Under the pieces are notes generated by a model. The model was given only the letters and a program-made list of their open reading frames with translations, searched no databases and had not been told where the DNA came from. DNA of 64,000 nt from Agromyces fucosus. GTDB lineage: Bacteria > Actinomycetota > Actinomycetes > Actinomycetales > Microbacteriaceae. The number at the start of each line of letters is the position of its first letter. The stretch's first letter is position 1. The stretch covers positions 682,001-746,000 of the forward strand of contig NZ_SDPO01000001.1 of the NCBI RefSeq assembly GCF_004134865.1, in the 5' to 3' direction. The position numbers were made by a program, and so were the translations under genes. Positions 9,575 to 18,449 of this stretch are shown one piece after another.

Positions 9575-10129
9575 TCAGCGAACCGCGAGCATCACGTCGA
9601 CGACCGCGTCGAGCAGCAGGTCGACCTGGGCCTCGCGATAGCCGCCGCGCTGGGTCTTGAAGACGACGCCGCGCACGTCGTCGATCGAGATCGGCCAGCC
9701 GTCGCTGAAGTACCTCGTGAGCTTGTCCGCGAAGCGGTCGACGTCGCGAGTACTGTACCCGCGCACGAGCGGCGCGACGCGATCGAACCGGTGGCCCTCG
9801 GGGCGCGCCAGGCGGTTGGAGACGACTTGTGCCGTCGCGCGCGCCTCGGTGAGCCACGCCTCCCCGCCGTGCAGGCGAGCGGCCACCTGGCGCTCCTGGG
9901 CGGCGAAGGCGTCTTCCAGCCGCTCGAGGGCCTGATCGACATGGGTCGTGGAGTAGCCGCCCTTCTGCATCGCGAAGGCCGTCAACCGGATGCGATCCGA
10001 AGTCAGCGGCTCGTCGTCGGGGCGAGCGGTGCCGTCGTACGCACGCCGCGCCACCTGCAGGAACGATTCGACCTGAGCCGTGTTGTATCCGAGCTTGGGC
10101 TTGCGAGCGCGAGGGAAGGTGGAGTCCAC
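9575..10129 (-). CDS. DivIVA-domain repeat protein
   Basis: 184 residues from GTG 10129 (VDSTFPRARKPKLGYNTAQVE). Four short DivIVA-type units are spaced along the protein: LGYNTAQVESFL, GGYSTTHVDQALERLEDAF, RGYSTRDVDRFADKL and GGYREAQVDLLLDAVVDVM. Each has the G-Y-x4-V-[DE] signature used by DivIVA to bind curved membrane, but without the long coiled coil. This repeat family is known in Actinobacteria; its role is unproven and probably linked to cell poles or septa. It is 35 bp downstream of cdsA on the same strand. Confidence 0.85.
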   Translation of the reverse strand: MDSTFPRARKPKLGYNTAQVESFLQVARRAYDGTARPDDEPLTSDRIRLTAFAMQKGGYSTTHVDQALERLEDAFAAQERQVAARLHGGEAWLTEARATAQVVSNRLARPEGHRFDRVAPLVRGYSTRDVDRFADKLTRYFSDGWPISIDDVRGVVFKTQRGGYREAQVDLLLDAVVDVMLAVR

Positions 10130-10164
10130 CGCTCCATTATCACCGAGGGTCGGCGCGGAAACGG

Positions 10165-11148
10165 TCACCCGAAGATCCGGAATGCCACGAACGCGACGGC
10201 CGCGGAGGGAAGGATCGAGTCGAGGCGATCGAGGAAGCCACCGTGCCCCGGGAGCCACGAGCTCATGTCCTTGATGCCGATGTCACGCTTGATCAGGGAC
10301 TCGACGAGATCGCCGAGGGTCGCCGTGAGGAAGATCGCCGCCCCGAAGATCAGACCGAACCACCAGGTGTTGCCGAGCATGAGCGTCGAGAGCAGCACAC
10401 CCGCGACCAGGCTGACCCCGGCCCCGCCTGCGAAGCCCTCCCAGGTCTTCTTCGGGCTGATGATCGGCGCCATCTTGTGCTTGCCGAGCATGAGGCCGAA
10501 CGCGTAGGCACCGGTATCGGCCGCGACGGCCACTGCGATGAACGCGAGCGTCCAGAGCTCGCCGCCCTCTGCCGCGGTCAGCACGACCGCGAACGTCGCG
10601 AGGAAAGTCACGTAGCCCTGCACGAAGGCGCCTGCCGCGAGATCGCGGCCGAGTTCGCGACCCGAGCGGCGCAGTGTCGGCACGGCCTGCTCGCCGAGTC
10701 GCCAGAGCGAGACGATGAGGATGCCGCCGAGCACCGCGATCAGCTGCCCGCCGGCGCCCCCGTAGTACGCGAGCGGCACGGCCGCCACCGCGACGACGAC
10801 GGTCGGGATGCGCGGAACGTGATAGCCGCCCTTGCGGAGGGCCTGCGCGAGTTCGTAGCTCGCGAACGCGGCGATGACCACCGCGAAGAGCATGAACAGC
10901 TCTTTGATGACGAGGAGGCTGAGGAGCAGCACGGCGCCGAACCCGAGCCCGATGAGCGTCGCGAGGATCAGGTTGCGGCCCGTGCGAGCCTTGATCTTCT
11001 CCTGGGCCTGATCGAACTGGGCCCTGCCGACCTCGAACTGCCGTTCCAGGTCGGCCTTCCGGGCGTGCACTTGCGCTCGGAACTCCTCGCGCGAGGTTCG
11101 TTCTGCTCCCCCGGCGTCCGACTGATCCTCTTCTGGGACGCCCGACAT
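10165..11148 (-). CDS. cdsA: Phosphatidate cytidylyltransferase (CDP-diglyceride synthase)
   Basis: 327 residues. Makes CDP-diacylglycerol from phosphatidate and CTP in the membrane. The first 55 residues are hydrophilic, then about eight transmembrane helices. The CDS signature is near the C-terminus (GDLVESLIKRDIGIKDMSSWLPGHGGFLDRLDS). Last gene of the pyrH-frr-cdsA run, 8 bp after frr, which is the standard bacterial order. Confidence 0.96.
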   Translation of the reverse strand: MSGVPEEDQSDAGGAERTSREEFRAQVHARKADLERQFEVGRAQFDQAQEKIKARTGRNLILATLIGLGFGAVLLLSLLVIKELFMLFAVVIAAFASYELAQALRKGGYHVPRIPTVVVAVAAVPLAYYGGAGGQLIAVLGGILIVSLWRLGEQAVPTLRRSGRELGRDLAAGAFVQGYVTFLATFAVVLTAAEGGELWTLAFIAVAVAADTGAYAFGLMLGKHKMAPIISPKKTWEGFAGGAGVSLVAGVLLSTLMLGNTWWFGLIFGAAIFLTATLGDLVESLIKRDIGIKDMSSWLPGHGGFLDRLDSILPSAAVAFVAFRIFG

Positions 11149-11156
11149 CGTGTGCC

Positions 11157-11711
11157 TCAGACCTCGAGGAGTTCGGCTTCCTTGCGCTTCAGGGCGTCGT
11201 CGATCGCGTCCACGTTGGACTTGGTGATCTGCTCGAGTTCCTTCTCCGCGCGCGAAACCTCGTCGTCTCCGACGTCGCCCTTGAGCGCGTCGAGGTCGTC
11301 CTTCGCCTTGCGGCGGATGTTGCGCACCGACACGCGCGCGTCTTCGGCCTTGCCGCGCACGATCTTGACGAACTCGCGGCGACGCTCCTCAGTGAGCTCG
11401 GGCAGCGTGACGCGGATGATGTTGCCGTCGTTCGAGGGATTCGCCCCGAGGTTCGGCGTGTCGCGGATGGCCTGCTCGATGTCCTTCAGCGCACCCTTGT
11501 CGTAGGGCGTGACCACGAGGGTTCGCGCTTCGGGGTTCTGCATCGATGCGAGCTGCGCGAGCGGCGTCGGGGTGCCGTAGTAGCTCACCATGATCTTCTG
11601 GAAGAGCTGGGGGTTCGCCCGCCCGGTGCGAACGCTCGAGAAGTCGTCTTTGGCGACCTCCACGGCCTTCTGCATGCGTGTGGTGGCATCGGAAAGTACG
11701 TCCGCGATCAC
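11157..11711 (-). CDS. frr: Ribosome recycling factor
   Basis: 184 residues, the normal length, from GTG 11711. Splits post-termination ribosomes together with EF-G. Signature regions: [28 protein letters not shown], and the C-terminal helix [29 protein letters not shown]. Lies 33 bp after pyrH. Confidence 0.97.
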   Translation of the reverse strand: MIADVLSDATTRMQKAVEVAKDDFSSVRTGRANPQLFQKIMVSYYGTPTPLAQLASMQNPEARTLVVTPYDKGALKDIEQAIRDTPNLGANPSNDGNIIRVTLPELTEERRREFVKIVRGKAEDARVSVRNIRRKAKDDLDALKGDVGDDEVSRAEKELEQITKSNVDAIDDALKRKEAELLEV

Positions 11712-11744
11712 GGGGGCTCCTTCTGGTTCGCTACTCGGGACAGT

Positions 11745-12476
11745 CTATCGACTGGTGGCGGGCTCGCCGTTGCTGACGATCGTGCCGAGTTCGGCGCCGA
11801 GGATCGCCGCGGTGACGTTGCCGTGCGGCGACATGCCGAAGACCTGCATGGGCATGCCGTTGTCCATGCAGAGGCTGAACGCCGTCGAGTCGACGACCTT
11901 GAGCCCGCGCTGCAGGGCCTCCTGGTAGCTGATGCGGTCGATCTTGTGCGCGTCGGGATTGGTACGCGGATCGTCGGAGTAGACGCCGTCGACCCCGTTC
12001 TTCGCGACGAGCACGACCTCGGCGTCGATCTCGAGCGCGCGCTGCGCGGCGACCGTGTCGGTCGAGAAGTAGGGCAGACCGGCGCCGGCGCCGAAGATGA
12101 CGACCCGGCCCTTCTCGAGGTGCCGCTCGGCACGACGCGGGATGTACGGCTCCGCGACCTGCGTCATCGAGATCGCGGACTGCACGCGCGTCTCGGCGCC
12201 CGCCTGCTCGAGGAAGTCCTGGAGGGCGAGGGCGTTCATCACGGTGCCGAGCATGCCCATGTAGTCGGCCCGGCCGCGGTCCATGCCGCGCTGGGAGAGC
12301 TCGGCGCCGCGGAAGAAGTTGCCGCCGCCGACGACGATCGCGATCTCGACCGTTCGAGCGGCGTCGGCGATCTCGCGTGCGAGCGCGCTGATCACATCGG
12401 GGTTCACCCCGAGGGCACCGGCGCCGAACGCCTCCCCCGAGAGTTTCAGCAGAACCCTGCGCTTGCGTTCCGTCAT
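11745..12476 (-). CDS. pyrH: UMP kinase
   Basis: 243 residues from ATG 12476, preceded by GGAAGGA. Phosphorylates UMP to UDP. Conserved: KLSGEAFG phosphate loop, [29 protein letters not shown], and [13 protein letters not shown]. It is separated from tsf by a strong hairpin, so it probably has its own promoter in 12477-12600 or relies on read-through. Confidence 0.97.
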   Translation of the reverse strand: MTERKRRVLLKLSGEAFGAGALGVNPDVISALAREIADAARTVEIAIVVGGGNFFRGAELSQRGMDRGRADYMGMLGTVMNALALQDFLEQAGAETRVQSAISMTQVAEPYIPRRAERHLEKGRVVIFGAGAGLPYFSTDTVAAQRALEIDAEVVLVAKNGVDGVYSDDPRTNPDAHKIDRISYQEALQRGLKVVDSTAFSLCMDNGMPMQVFGMSPHGNVTAAILGAELGTIVSNGEPATSR

Positions 12477-12600
12477 CCCGACCGATCCTTCCCCTCTGGG
12501 GTCAAAGCTACTGGTTCGCCGAGCCCGGCGCAGTGCCGGGACTCGGGCGTGTTCGACGGGCGCGACCCGCCAGGCATCCGGAATCGATCCGGACACAGCA

Positions 12601-12634
12601 AAGGAGTCCGGATCGCGAACGATCCGGACTCCTT
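12601..12634 (-). terminator. Strong hairpin after tsf
   Basis: A perfect 15-bp inverted repeat: AAGGAGTCCGGATCG (12601-12615) and its complement (12620-12634) enclose a 4-nt loop that reads UUCG in the minus-strand transcript. It begins 8 bp after the tsf stop. There is no long T-run, as is common in high-GC genomes. It splits the ribosomal-protein/EF-Ts unit from pyrH-frr-cdsA. Confidence 0.85.
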
Positions 12635-12642
12635 CGTGGCAC

Positions 12643-13473
12643 TTACGCGCCGACCTTGAAGCGAGCGAAGTCGCTCACCGTGAGGCCTGCGTCCGAGAGC
12701 ACCTTCGCGACGGACAGCTTGTTGTCCTTCGCGTAGTCCTGCTCGAGCAGTGCGACCTGCTTGAAGAAGGCGCCGATGCGACCCTCGACGATCTTCGGGA
12801 GGGCGGCCTCGGGCTTGCCCTCCTCGCGGGTGATCTGCTCGACGATCGCGCGCTCCTTGTCGACCGCCTCGGCGGGCACGTCTTCACGAGTGAGGTACTC
12901 GGGAGCGGCGAACGAGATGTGCTGAGCGACCGAGCGGGCGGTCTCAGCGTCGGCGCCGGCGTAGCCGAGCACGACGCCGACCTGCGGCGGGAGGTCCTTC
13001 GACGTCTTGTGCAGGTAGATCGAGAACTGCTCGCCCTTGACGAGGCGGACGCGACGAAGCTCCACCTTCTCGCCGAGGATCGCAGCCTCTTCGTCGATCA
13101 CGGTCGCGACGGTCTTGCCGTCGGCCGGAGCGGCGAGTGCGGCGTCGAGGTCCTCGGCGCGGGCAGCTGCGACTGCAGCGAGCACGCGGTCGGCGAGGCC
13201 GACGAACTTGTCGCCCTTGGCGACGAAGTCGGTCTCGCAGGCGAGCTCGATGATGGTCGCGGTGCCGTCGCCGTTGTCGACGGCAGCCACGAGGCCCTCG
13301 GAGGTGGAGCGGTCGGCGCGCTTGGCATTGCCCTTCGCGCCCTTCAGGCGGAGGATCTCGACCGCCTTCTCCATGTCGCCATCGGCTTCGACGAGGGCGT
13401 TCTTGGTGTCGACCATGCCGGTGCCGAGGCGCTCGCGCAGGTTCTTGACGTCTTCGAGAGTGAAGTTGGCCAT
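12643..13473 (-). CDS. tsf: Translation elongation factor Ts
   Basis: 276 residues. Nucleotide exchange factor for EF-Tu. N-terminal UBA-like domain ([38 protein letters not shown]) and the conserved [13 protein letters not shown] core are both visible. Lies 28 bp after rpsB, the standard pair. AGGAG is found before the start. Confidence 0.98.
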   Translation of the reverse strand: MANFTLEDVKNLRERLGTGMVDTKNALVEADGDMEKAVEILRLKGAKGNAKRADRSTSEGLVAAVDNGDGTATIIELACETDFVAKGDKFVGLADRVLAAVAAARAEDLDAALAAPADGKTVATVIDEEAAILGEKVELRRVRLVKGEQFSIYLHKTSKDLPPQVGVVLGYAGADAETARSVAQHISFAAPEYLTREDVPAEAVDKERAIVEQITREEGKPEAALPKIVEGRIGAFFKQVALLEQDYAKDNKLSVAKVLSDAGLTVSDFARFKVGA

Positions 13474-13501
13474 ATCTCGTAAGTCTCCTGAACTCGTGGT
13501 C

Positions 13502-14443
13502 TTACTTGGACTCGGCGGCTTCAGCAGCCTCCGCGCCTTCGACGTCTGCAGCGGTCTCGGTCGCGGCGACCTCGGTCGCGGCTTCGTCGACGACCTCAGC
13601 CGCTTCGGCCTTGGCCTCTTCGACGGTCTCGGCGACGGCCTCGGTCTCGGCCGAAGCCTGCTCCGGGGTGGTCTCGGAGCCGGCCTGGAGGAGCTCCTGC
13701 TCCCACTCGGCGAGCGGCTCGACGGCGGAGACGTTGCCTTCGGCCTCGGGCTTCTGGTGGCGCTCGATGAGGCCCTCGGCAGCAGCGTCGGCGACGATGC
13801 GGGTGAGGAGGCTCACGGAACGGATCGCGTCGTCGTTGCCCGGAATCGGGTACTGGACCTCGTCGGGGTCGCAGTTGGTGTCGAGGATGCCGATGACGGG
13901 GATGCCGAGCTTCTTGGCCTCGTCGATCGCGAGGTGCTCCTTCTTGGTGTCGACAACCCAGAGCGCCGACGGCGTCTTCGTCAGGTTGCGGATACCGCCG
14001 AGCGACTTGTGCAGCTTGTCGAGCTCGCGCTTCTTGATGAGGAGTTCCTTCTTCGTGAAGCCACTCGTGGTGCCTTCGAAGTCGAGCTCCTCGAGCTCCT
14101 TCATGCGCGCGAGGCGCTTGGAGACCGTCTGGAAGTTGGTGAGGAGGCCACCGAGCCAGCGCTGGTTCACGTAGGGCTGGCCGACGCGGGTCGCCTGCTC
14201 GGCGATCGCGTTCTGCGCCTGCTTCTTGGTGCCGACGAAGAGGATGGTGCCGCCGTGGGCGACCGTCTCGCGCACGAAGTCGTACGTCTTGTCGATGTAG
14301 GCGAGCGACTGCTGCAGGTCGATGATGTAGCTGCCCGAACGCTCCGTGAGGATGAAGCGCTTCATCTTCGGGTTCCAACGGCGGGTCTGGTGCCCGAAGT
14401 GAACGCCGCTGTCGAGCAGCTGGCGAATGGTGACGACGGCCAT
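13502..14443 (-). CDS. rpsB: 30S ribosomal protein S2 with acidic C-terminal tail
   Basis: 313 residues; S2 itself ([27 protein letters not shown] to about residue 240) is complete, followed by about 70 residues made mostly of A, E, V and T. Such a tail is common in actinobacterial S2 and is probably disordered. First gene of the rpsB-tsf unit. Confidence 0.98.
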   Translation of the reverse strand: MAVVTIRQLLDSGVHFGHQTRRWNPKMKRFILTERSGSYIIDLQQSLAYIDKTYDFVRETVAHGGTILFVGTKKQAQNAIAEQATRVGQPYVNQRWLGGLLTNFQTVSKRLARMKELEELDFEGTTSGFTKKELLIKKRELDKLHKSLGGIRNLTKTPSALWVVDTKKEHLAIDEAKKLGIPVIGILDTNCDPDEVQYPIPGNDDAIRSVSLLTRIVADAAAEGLIERHQKPEAEGNVSAVEPLAEWEQELLQAGSETTPEQASAETEAVAETVEEAKAEAAEVVDEAATEVAATETAADVEGAEAAEAAESK

Positions 14444-14580
14444 GAGCCGTACTCCTTTGTTCTCAGTTGTCGCTCCGGCCGGCGGCTGGAGCCCTGGCGC
14501 CCGGCACGGCTCCGCCGGTTTCTGCGGTGAGGCAGAGAACTGGACTGAGTGGAGTCGTTGGCCGAAATGGCGCGCGTAGT

Positions 14581-14600
14581 CACCCCGGAAGACCGGGGTG
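14581..14600 (-). promoter_or_regulatory. Hairpin at the 5' end of the rpsB leader
   Basis: CACCCCGG (14581-14588) and CCGGGGTG (14593-14600) form a perfect 8-bp stem with a 4-nt loop. If the promoter at 14609-14637 is real, this hairpin is the first structure of a leader of about 160 nt. S2 is autoregulated in other bacteria; a regulatory role here is an inference. Confidence 0.4.
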
Positions 14601-14608
14601 CTCCCAGT

Positions 14609-14637
14609 ACTCTACCATCGGCACTCCCCCTCCCCAA
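14609..14637 (-). promoter_or_regulatory. rpsB: Candidate rpsB promoter
   Basis: On the minus strand, -35 TTGGGG (14632-14637), 17-bp spacer, -10 TAGAGT (14609-14614). Fits a housekeeping sigma promoter with a mediocre -35. Transcription would start near 14602. The rest of 14444-14714 holds only this leader and the upstream region of the divergent peptidase gene. Confidence 0.5.
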
Positions 14638-14714
14638 CCACGGTCGACGCTGGTGCGTGCACGCACACGGGCCTCGGTGCGAGCGGATGCCTCGTACGAG
14701 CCGATCATCGGATC

Positions 14715-15311
14715 ATGAACGCTCGAACAGCACGACGCCGACGCGCGGCTCGTCTCGCCTCGTCCATACCCGTGATCGTCGTGCTCGCGCTCGTTGCGAC
14801 GGCCTCGGCGGCATCTGCAGCCGAGGAGCCATCGTCGGTCGCGATGTCCGAGACCGGGAGGCTCGACGTCTCATCTCGCCGCGATGCATCGAAACCGCCG
14901 GTGGAACCGTGGCGGTGGCCGGTGGCCGCGCCGATCCGCATCCTGGCACCCTTCCGCGCCCCGCCGACGCCGTACACGGCCGGTCATCGTGGTATCGACG
15001 TCGCTGCGGCGGCCGGCGCACCCGTGGTGGCACCCGCTCCAGGGGTGGTCAGCTTCAGCGGCATGGTCGCCGGACGCCCGGTCGTCGCGATCGACCACGG
15101 CAACGGCGTCGTCAGCGCGGTCGAGCCGGTCGCGGGGGTCGTCGAGGCCGGCACCCCGGTGACGGCCGGCGACGCCATCGGCTCCGTCGCGACCGGTGGC
15201 CACTGCGATTCGGGCTGCGTGCACTTCGGCGTGCGGGTCGACGGCGAGTACGTGTCGCCGTTCCTCTTCCTCGGCGGCCTGCCGCGGGCGGTGCTGCTGC
15301 CGCCGGCATGA
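14715..15311 (+). CDS. Secreted M23-family peptidase
   Basis: 198 residues from ATG 14715. N-terminal basic residues plus a hydrophobic segment (ASSIPVIVVLALVATASAASA) make a signal peptide. The M23/LytM fold follows: YTAGHRGIDVAAAAGAPVVAPAPGVVSFSG, giving the HxxxD ligands, and GGHCDSGCVHFGVRVDG. The second ligand motif is CVH rather than HxH; a Cys in this place is frequent in actinobacterial members, so it may be a structural variant rather than a dead enzyme. Probable peptidoglycan endopeptidase or a LytM regulator. Divergent from rpsB and convergent with xerC (1 bp between stops). Confidence 0.87.
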   Translation: MNARTARRRRAARLASSIPVIVVLALVATASAASAAEEPSSVAMSETGRLDVSSRRDASKPPVEPWRWPVAAPIRILAPFRAPPTPYTAGHRGIDVAAAAGAPVVAPAPGVVSFSGMVAGRPVVAIDHGNGVVSAVEPVAGVVEAGTPVTAGDAIGSVATGGHCDSGCVHFGVRVDGEYVSPFLFLGGLPRAVLLPPA

Positions 15312-15312
15312 G

Positions 15313-16260
15313 TCAGGCGCGCGGATGCGCCGTGCGGTAGCTCTGCTTCAGACGCTCCGATGAGACGTGGGTGTAGATCTGCGTGGTGCCGAGGCTCGCG
15401 TGCCCCAAGAACTCCTGAACCGCGCGCAGGTCGGCGCCGCCGTCGAGCAGGTGCGTCGCCGCGGTGTGACGGAAGGCGTGCGGGCCGCTCGGGCCCGTGC
15501 CCGGGATCTCGGCGAGGATGGCAGCCACGAGCCCGTAGACGCTGCGCACCCCCATGCGACCTCCTCGAGCGCCGAGGAAGACTGCATTCGTAGCAGTTGG
15601 TGCGCTCGCGACGTCCGAGCTCACGACTTTCTCGCTCGCGTTCGCAATGATCTTCGGGCGTGATTCGTCGAGATACCGGTCGATCGCACGGGCCGCAGGA
15701 GCCCCGTAGGGAACCATCCGCTCCTTGGACCCCTTGCCGAGCACGCGCACGATGCGTCGGCGCCGGTCGACGTCGCCGAGATCGAGGCCCACGAGCTCCG
15801 AGACGCGGAGGGCCGAGGCATAGAGCAGCTCGATGATCGCGAGGTCCCTCACTTCAGTGGGCGAACCTCCGGCGGCCCGGGCCGACAGCGCCGCGAACGC
15901 GTCGGTGACCGCCTGCTCGGTGACGACGCGGGGCAGGGTGCGCTGAGCCCGCGGCGCCTTGAGGCGCATGCCGGGATCGGCGCCGAGCAGACCGCGGCGG
16001 GTCAACCAGGCGGTGAATCCCCGAGCGGATGCTGCGCGCCGCGCGATGCTCGTCCTGGCGAGGCCGCGCTCGGTGGCCGTCCAGAGCCAGTCGCGCAGGA
16101 GCGGCAGGTCGATCGACGCGGCATCCGTCGAACCACGTGCCTCGGTGAAGGCGATGAGCTCGACGAGGTCGCTCCGATAGGCGGCGACGGTGTACGGCGA
16201 GTAGCCGCGCTCGATCGCCACATGCGACAGGTAGTCGTCGAGCAGCTGGTCGAGGTTCAC
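15313..16260 (-). CDS. xerC: Tyrosine recombinase XerC
   Basis: 315 residues from GTG 16260. Resolves chromosome dimers at dif with XerD. N-terminal SAM-like domain (LDDYLSHVAIERGYSPYTVAAYRSDL), catalytic domain with R152 (SALRVSEL), Lys in GKGSKER, H261/R264 (HAFRHTAATHLL), H287 (LGHASLG) and nucleophile Y296 (TQIYTHVS). Between residues about 205 and 225 there is an Ala/Ser-rich insert not usual in XerC. The position between M23 and dprA is the normal actinobacterial location, so this is a chromosomal gene and not a phage integrase. Confidence 0.95.
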   Translation of the reverse strand: MNLDQLLDDYLSHVAIERGYSPYTVAAYRSDLVELIAFTEARGSTDAASIDLPLLRDWLWTATERGLARTSIARRAASARGFTAWLTRRGLLGADPGMRLKAPRAQRTLPRVVTEQAVTDAFAALSARAAGGSPTEVRDLAIIELLYASALRVSELVGLDLGDVDRRRRIVRVLGKGSKERMVPYGAPAARAIDRYLDESRPKIIANASEKVVSSDVASAPTATNAVFLGARGGRMGVRSVYGLVAAILAEIPGTGPSGPHAFRHTAATHLLDGGADLRAVQEFLGHASLGTTQIYTHVSSERLKQSYRTAHPRA

Positions 16261-16318
16261 GACTCCAGCTTGCGCCCGGAACGGCCGGCGCGGCACACGG
16301 CGCGCCCGCAGTCGCGGG

Positions 16319-17227
16319 TCACACCGTGCCGAGCTTGCGCGAGAAGCGCTCGAGTCGCGCGTCGGGCGACAACGACTCGATCTCGTCGAGGAAGGCCTCA
16401 TCGAGCGTCGTGACCGGCGGGTACGGCCCGACCGGCACGACCGACGTCACGACGCCGTCGGGGTAGAGGTGCACGAGCGAGAAGCTGCGGCCGCCGTCGA
16501 CACCGACGAGATCGCGCGGCGACGCCGAGAGATCCATCGTGTATGCGGTTGCTCCGGCGACGGAGACGGGGATCCCGGCGAAGGTGCCGTTGGTCGCATA
16601 GTGCAGGTGCCCGCCGAGGATGACCCGAACGTCGCGGCCGCGCACGACGTCGGCGAGGCGGTCCTGCCCGCGGAGTTCGAGCACGTCCATGAGCGCGAGC
16701 GGCGTGGCGATGGGTGCGTGGTGCAGCGCGATGACGGTGCCGTGCTCGGCGGGCTCATCGAGGGCCGCCGCGAGCCAGTCGAGCGCGGCGTCGTCGAGTT
16801 CGCCGTGATGGTAGTCGGGCACCGTGGAGTCGAGCGCGATGATGCGGAGGCCGTCGACCTCGACGACGCGGTGCACCGGCGCGTCGCTCGCGGGCTCGCC
16901 GAGCAACTCGCTGCGGAACGCGGCGCGCTCGTCGTGATTGCCCATCACCCAGACGAGTCGGGAGCCCATGCGGTCGGCGAGGGGCTCGAGCGCGGAACGC
17001 GCGAGACGGTACGCATCGGGCTCCCCCAGGTCGGCGACATCGCCGGTGACGACGATCGCATCGACCCTGCCGCCGAGCCGCTCGAGCTGCGCGGAGACCT
17101 GCGCAAGCGCCAGGACCGTGTCGGCGACACCGCCGAGCGGCGCGCCGCCGCGCAGGAGGTGCGTATCGCTCACCTGGGCGATCACGTGTCGGGCTGCGGG
17201 GTACCGACCGAGTTGCGGGTGCTGCAT
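16319..17227 (-). CDS. Calcineurin-like phosphodiesterase (CpdA-like)
   Basis: 302 residues. All metal-binding blocks are present: QVSDTHL, VTGDVADLGE, VMGNHDER, LHHAPIA and LGGHLHY. This is the class III cyclic nucleotide phosphodiesterase-like branch, whose substrates range from cAMP to phosphodiesters in general. It is not part of the conserved order around xerC/dprA. Divergent from the SRPBCC gene across a region carrying two palindromes. Confidence 0.88.
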   Translation of the reverse strand: MQHPQLGRYPAARHVIAQVSDTHLLRGGAPLGGVADTVLALAQVSAQLERLGGRVDAIVVTGDVADLGEPDAYRLARSALEPLADRMGSRLVWVMGNHDERAAFRSELLGEPASDAPVHRVVEVDGLRIIALDSTVPDYHHGELDDAALDWLAAALDEPAEHGTVIALHHAPIATPLALMDVLELRGQDRLADVVRGRDVRVILGGHLHYATNGTFAGIPVSVAGATAYTMDLSASPRDLVGVDGGRSFSLVHLYPDGVVTSVVPVGPYPPVTTLDEAFLDEIESLSPDARLERFSRKLGTV

Positions 17228-17313
17228 CGCGCCCTCCTTTCGCCGCCAGCCTAGGACGTGCCGCCGACGCCGAGCGGAGGACGCGGATGCAGCGCGGCAG
17301 CCGACGCGAGAAA

Positions 17314-17333
17314 GTGCAACAAATTGGTTGCAC
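17314..17333. promoter_or_regulatory. Operator-like palindrome 1 before the SRPBCC gene
   Basis: GTGCAACAAATTGGTTGCAC: 7-bp perfect arms, and the whole 20 bp is symmetric except for one position pair. It overlaps the putative -35 hexamer TTGCAC (17328-17333). Likely a binding site for a dimeric regulator. Confidence 0.65.
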
Positions 17334-17356
17334 TAATCGGACGGGCTGGCTAGCGT
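17328..17356 (+). promoter_or_regulatory. Promoter of the SRPBCC gene
   Basis: -35 TTGCAC (17328-17333), spacer 17 bp, -10 TAGCGT (17351-17356). The start site would fall inside the second palindrome. Confidence 0.6.
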
Positions 17357-17375
17357 TGCTTGCATCATGCAAGCA
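17357..17375. promoter_or_regulatory. Operator-like palindrome 2 before the SRPBCC gene
   Basis: TGCTTGCATCATGCAAGCA: perfect 9-bp arms around one base, directly after the -10 hexamer. With palindrome 1 it brackets the promoter; the two share a TGCAA half-site core. Confidence 0.65.
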
Positions 17376-17398
17376 CCACCGACGAGAGGCTTCCGGGA

Positions 17399-17908
17399 AT
17401 GAACGACTTCACCACCTCCATCACCATCAAGCGCCCGCCCGAGGACGTCTTCCGCGCTGTCCTCGACGCTCGGGGGTGGTGGAATGAGGCGATCGAGGGC
17501 CCGACCTCGGCGGTGGGCGACGAGTTCGGCTTCGAGGTCGCCGGGCTCCACCGCACGCGGATGCGGATCACGGACGTCGAGCCCGACCGACGCATCACCT
17601 GGCTCGTCGTCGACAACTTCTTCGCCTTCGTCGAGGACCAGAGCGAGTGGGTCGGCGACCTGATCGAGTTCGACGTCGTACCGGATGGCGATGGAACCCG
17701 CCTGACGTTCACGCAACGGGGATTGGTGCCGGGCCTCGAGTGCTACGACGTGTGCTCGAATGCGTGGGTCTTCTTCGTGAGGGACAGCCTGCGTCGGCTG
17801 GCCGAGGACGGGAAGGGCATGCCCGAGTCGTCGGCCGGGAGGGCGGCACCCGCTGCGCGAGCGCGAGCCGCGGCGGAGGCCCTCGCCGAAGGTGCTGCTC
17901 CTGCGTGA
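17399..17908 (+). CDS. SRPBCC (START-like) domain protein
   Basis: 169 residues from ATG 17399. Residues 1-140 form an AHSA1-type fold: FTTSITIKRPPEDVFRAVLDARGWWNEAIEG, the beta strands RMRITDVEPDRRITWLVVDN, and a long C-terminal helix AWVFFVRDSLRRLAED. The last 30 residues are Ala-rich and probably disordered. SRPBCC proteins bind hydrophobic ligands; this one has no assigned ligand. The two palindromes in its promoter point to ligand-responsive control. Convergent with the HxlR gene. Confidence 0.82.
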   Translation: MNDFTTSITIKRPPEDVFRAVLDARGWWNEAIEGPTSAVGDEFGFEVAGLHRTRMRITDVEPDRRITWLVVDNFFAFVEDQSEWVGDLIEFDVVPDGDGTRLTFTQRGLVPGLECYDVCSNAWVFFVRDSLRRLAEDGKGMPESSAGRAAPAARARAAAEALAEGAAPA

Positions 17909-17917
17909 CCGGTCGTC

Positions 17918-17951
17918 GCCGGCCGCCCCATCGATCCTGGTCTGGCGGCCG
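17918..17951. terminator. Inverted repeat between convergent genes
   Basis: CCGGCCGCC (17918-17926) and GGCGGCCGG (17943-17951), 9 bp perfect with a 16-nt loop, 9 bp after the SRPBCC stop. Likely a bidirectional terminator. Confidence 0.5.
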
Positions 17952-17960
17952 GGTCGTTCA

Positions 17961-18413
17961 TCACTGCATGCCAGGGCCGGGCACGGCCGCTGTCTCCCCT
18001 GGAGCAAGCGAGTCGCCGCACGTGTCGCACCGCAGGTCCAGGTGCACCGGGCTCTCGCAGCGGCGGTGCCGGTAGACGATCGGGGCGCCGTTCGGTGCGG
18101 CCCACGTGTCGCCCCACGCGCTCAGCGCGAGAATGACCGGTTCGAGATCGCGGCCTCGCGCCGTCAGCAGGTACTCACGGACTTCGGCGCCGTCGGCTGC
18201 GCGCCTGCTCTCCATGAGGCCGTTCTCGGTGAACAGCTCGAGTCGCGCCGCCAGCACGTTCGAGGCGATTCCGAGCGATCGCTCGAAGTCCGTGAACCGG
18301 CGAGCACCCCCGAACATCGCGTCCCTGATGATGAGCAGGCTCCATCGTTCGCCCACCACCTCGAGTGCGCGGGCAGCAGAGCAGTTCTCCCGCTCGTAGG
18401 TTCTTCCCAGCAC
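17961..18413 (-). CDS. HxlR-family transcriptional regulator
   Basis: About 150 residues. I prefer GTG 18413 (VLGRTYERENCSAARALEVVG) because GGAGGG sits 6 bp before it; ATG 18431 in the same frame would add six residues. Winged-helix domain with the family pattern CSAARALEVVGERWSLLIIRDAMFGGARRFTDFERSLGIASNVLAARL, then ARGRDLEPVILALSAWGDTW. The C-terminal 35 residues add a CxxC-type cluster (CESPVHLDLRCDTCGDSL), seen in a subset of HxlR proteins and probably metal-binding. It is the only regulator near the SRPBCC palindromes and may control that gene and itself. Confidence 0.9.
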   Translation of the reverse strand: MLGRTYERENCSAARALEVVGERWSLLIIRDAMFGGARRFTDFERSLGIASNVLAARLELFTENGLMESRRAADGAEVREYLLTARGRDLEPVILALSAWGDTWAAPNGAPIVYRHRRCESPVHLDLRCDTCGDSLAPGETAAVPGPGMQ

Positions 18414-18449
18414 GGCGCACCCTCCTGACATCCGCGGGCCCCTCAGCAG

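Noticed and set aside
15313..16260. Tyrosine recombinase as the integrase of a mobile element
   Set aside because: It has XerC length and motifs and sits in the normal chromosomal place; no attachment-site repeats were seen.
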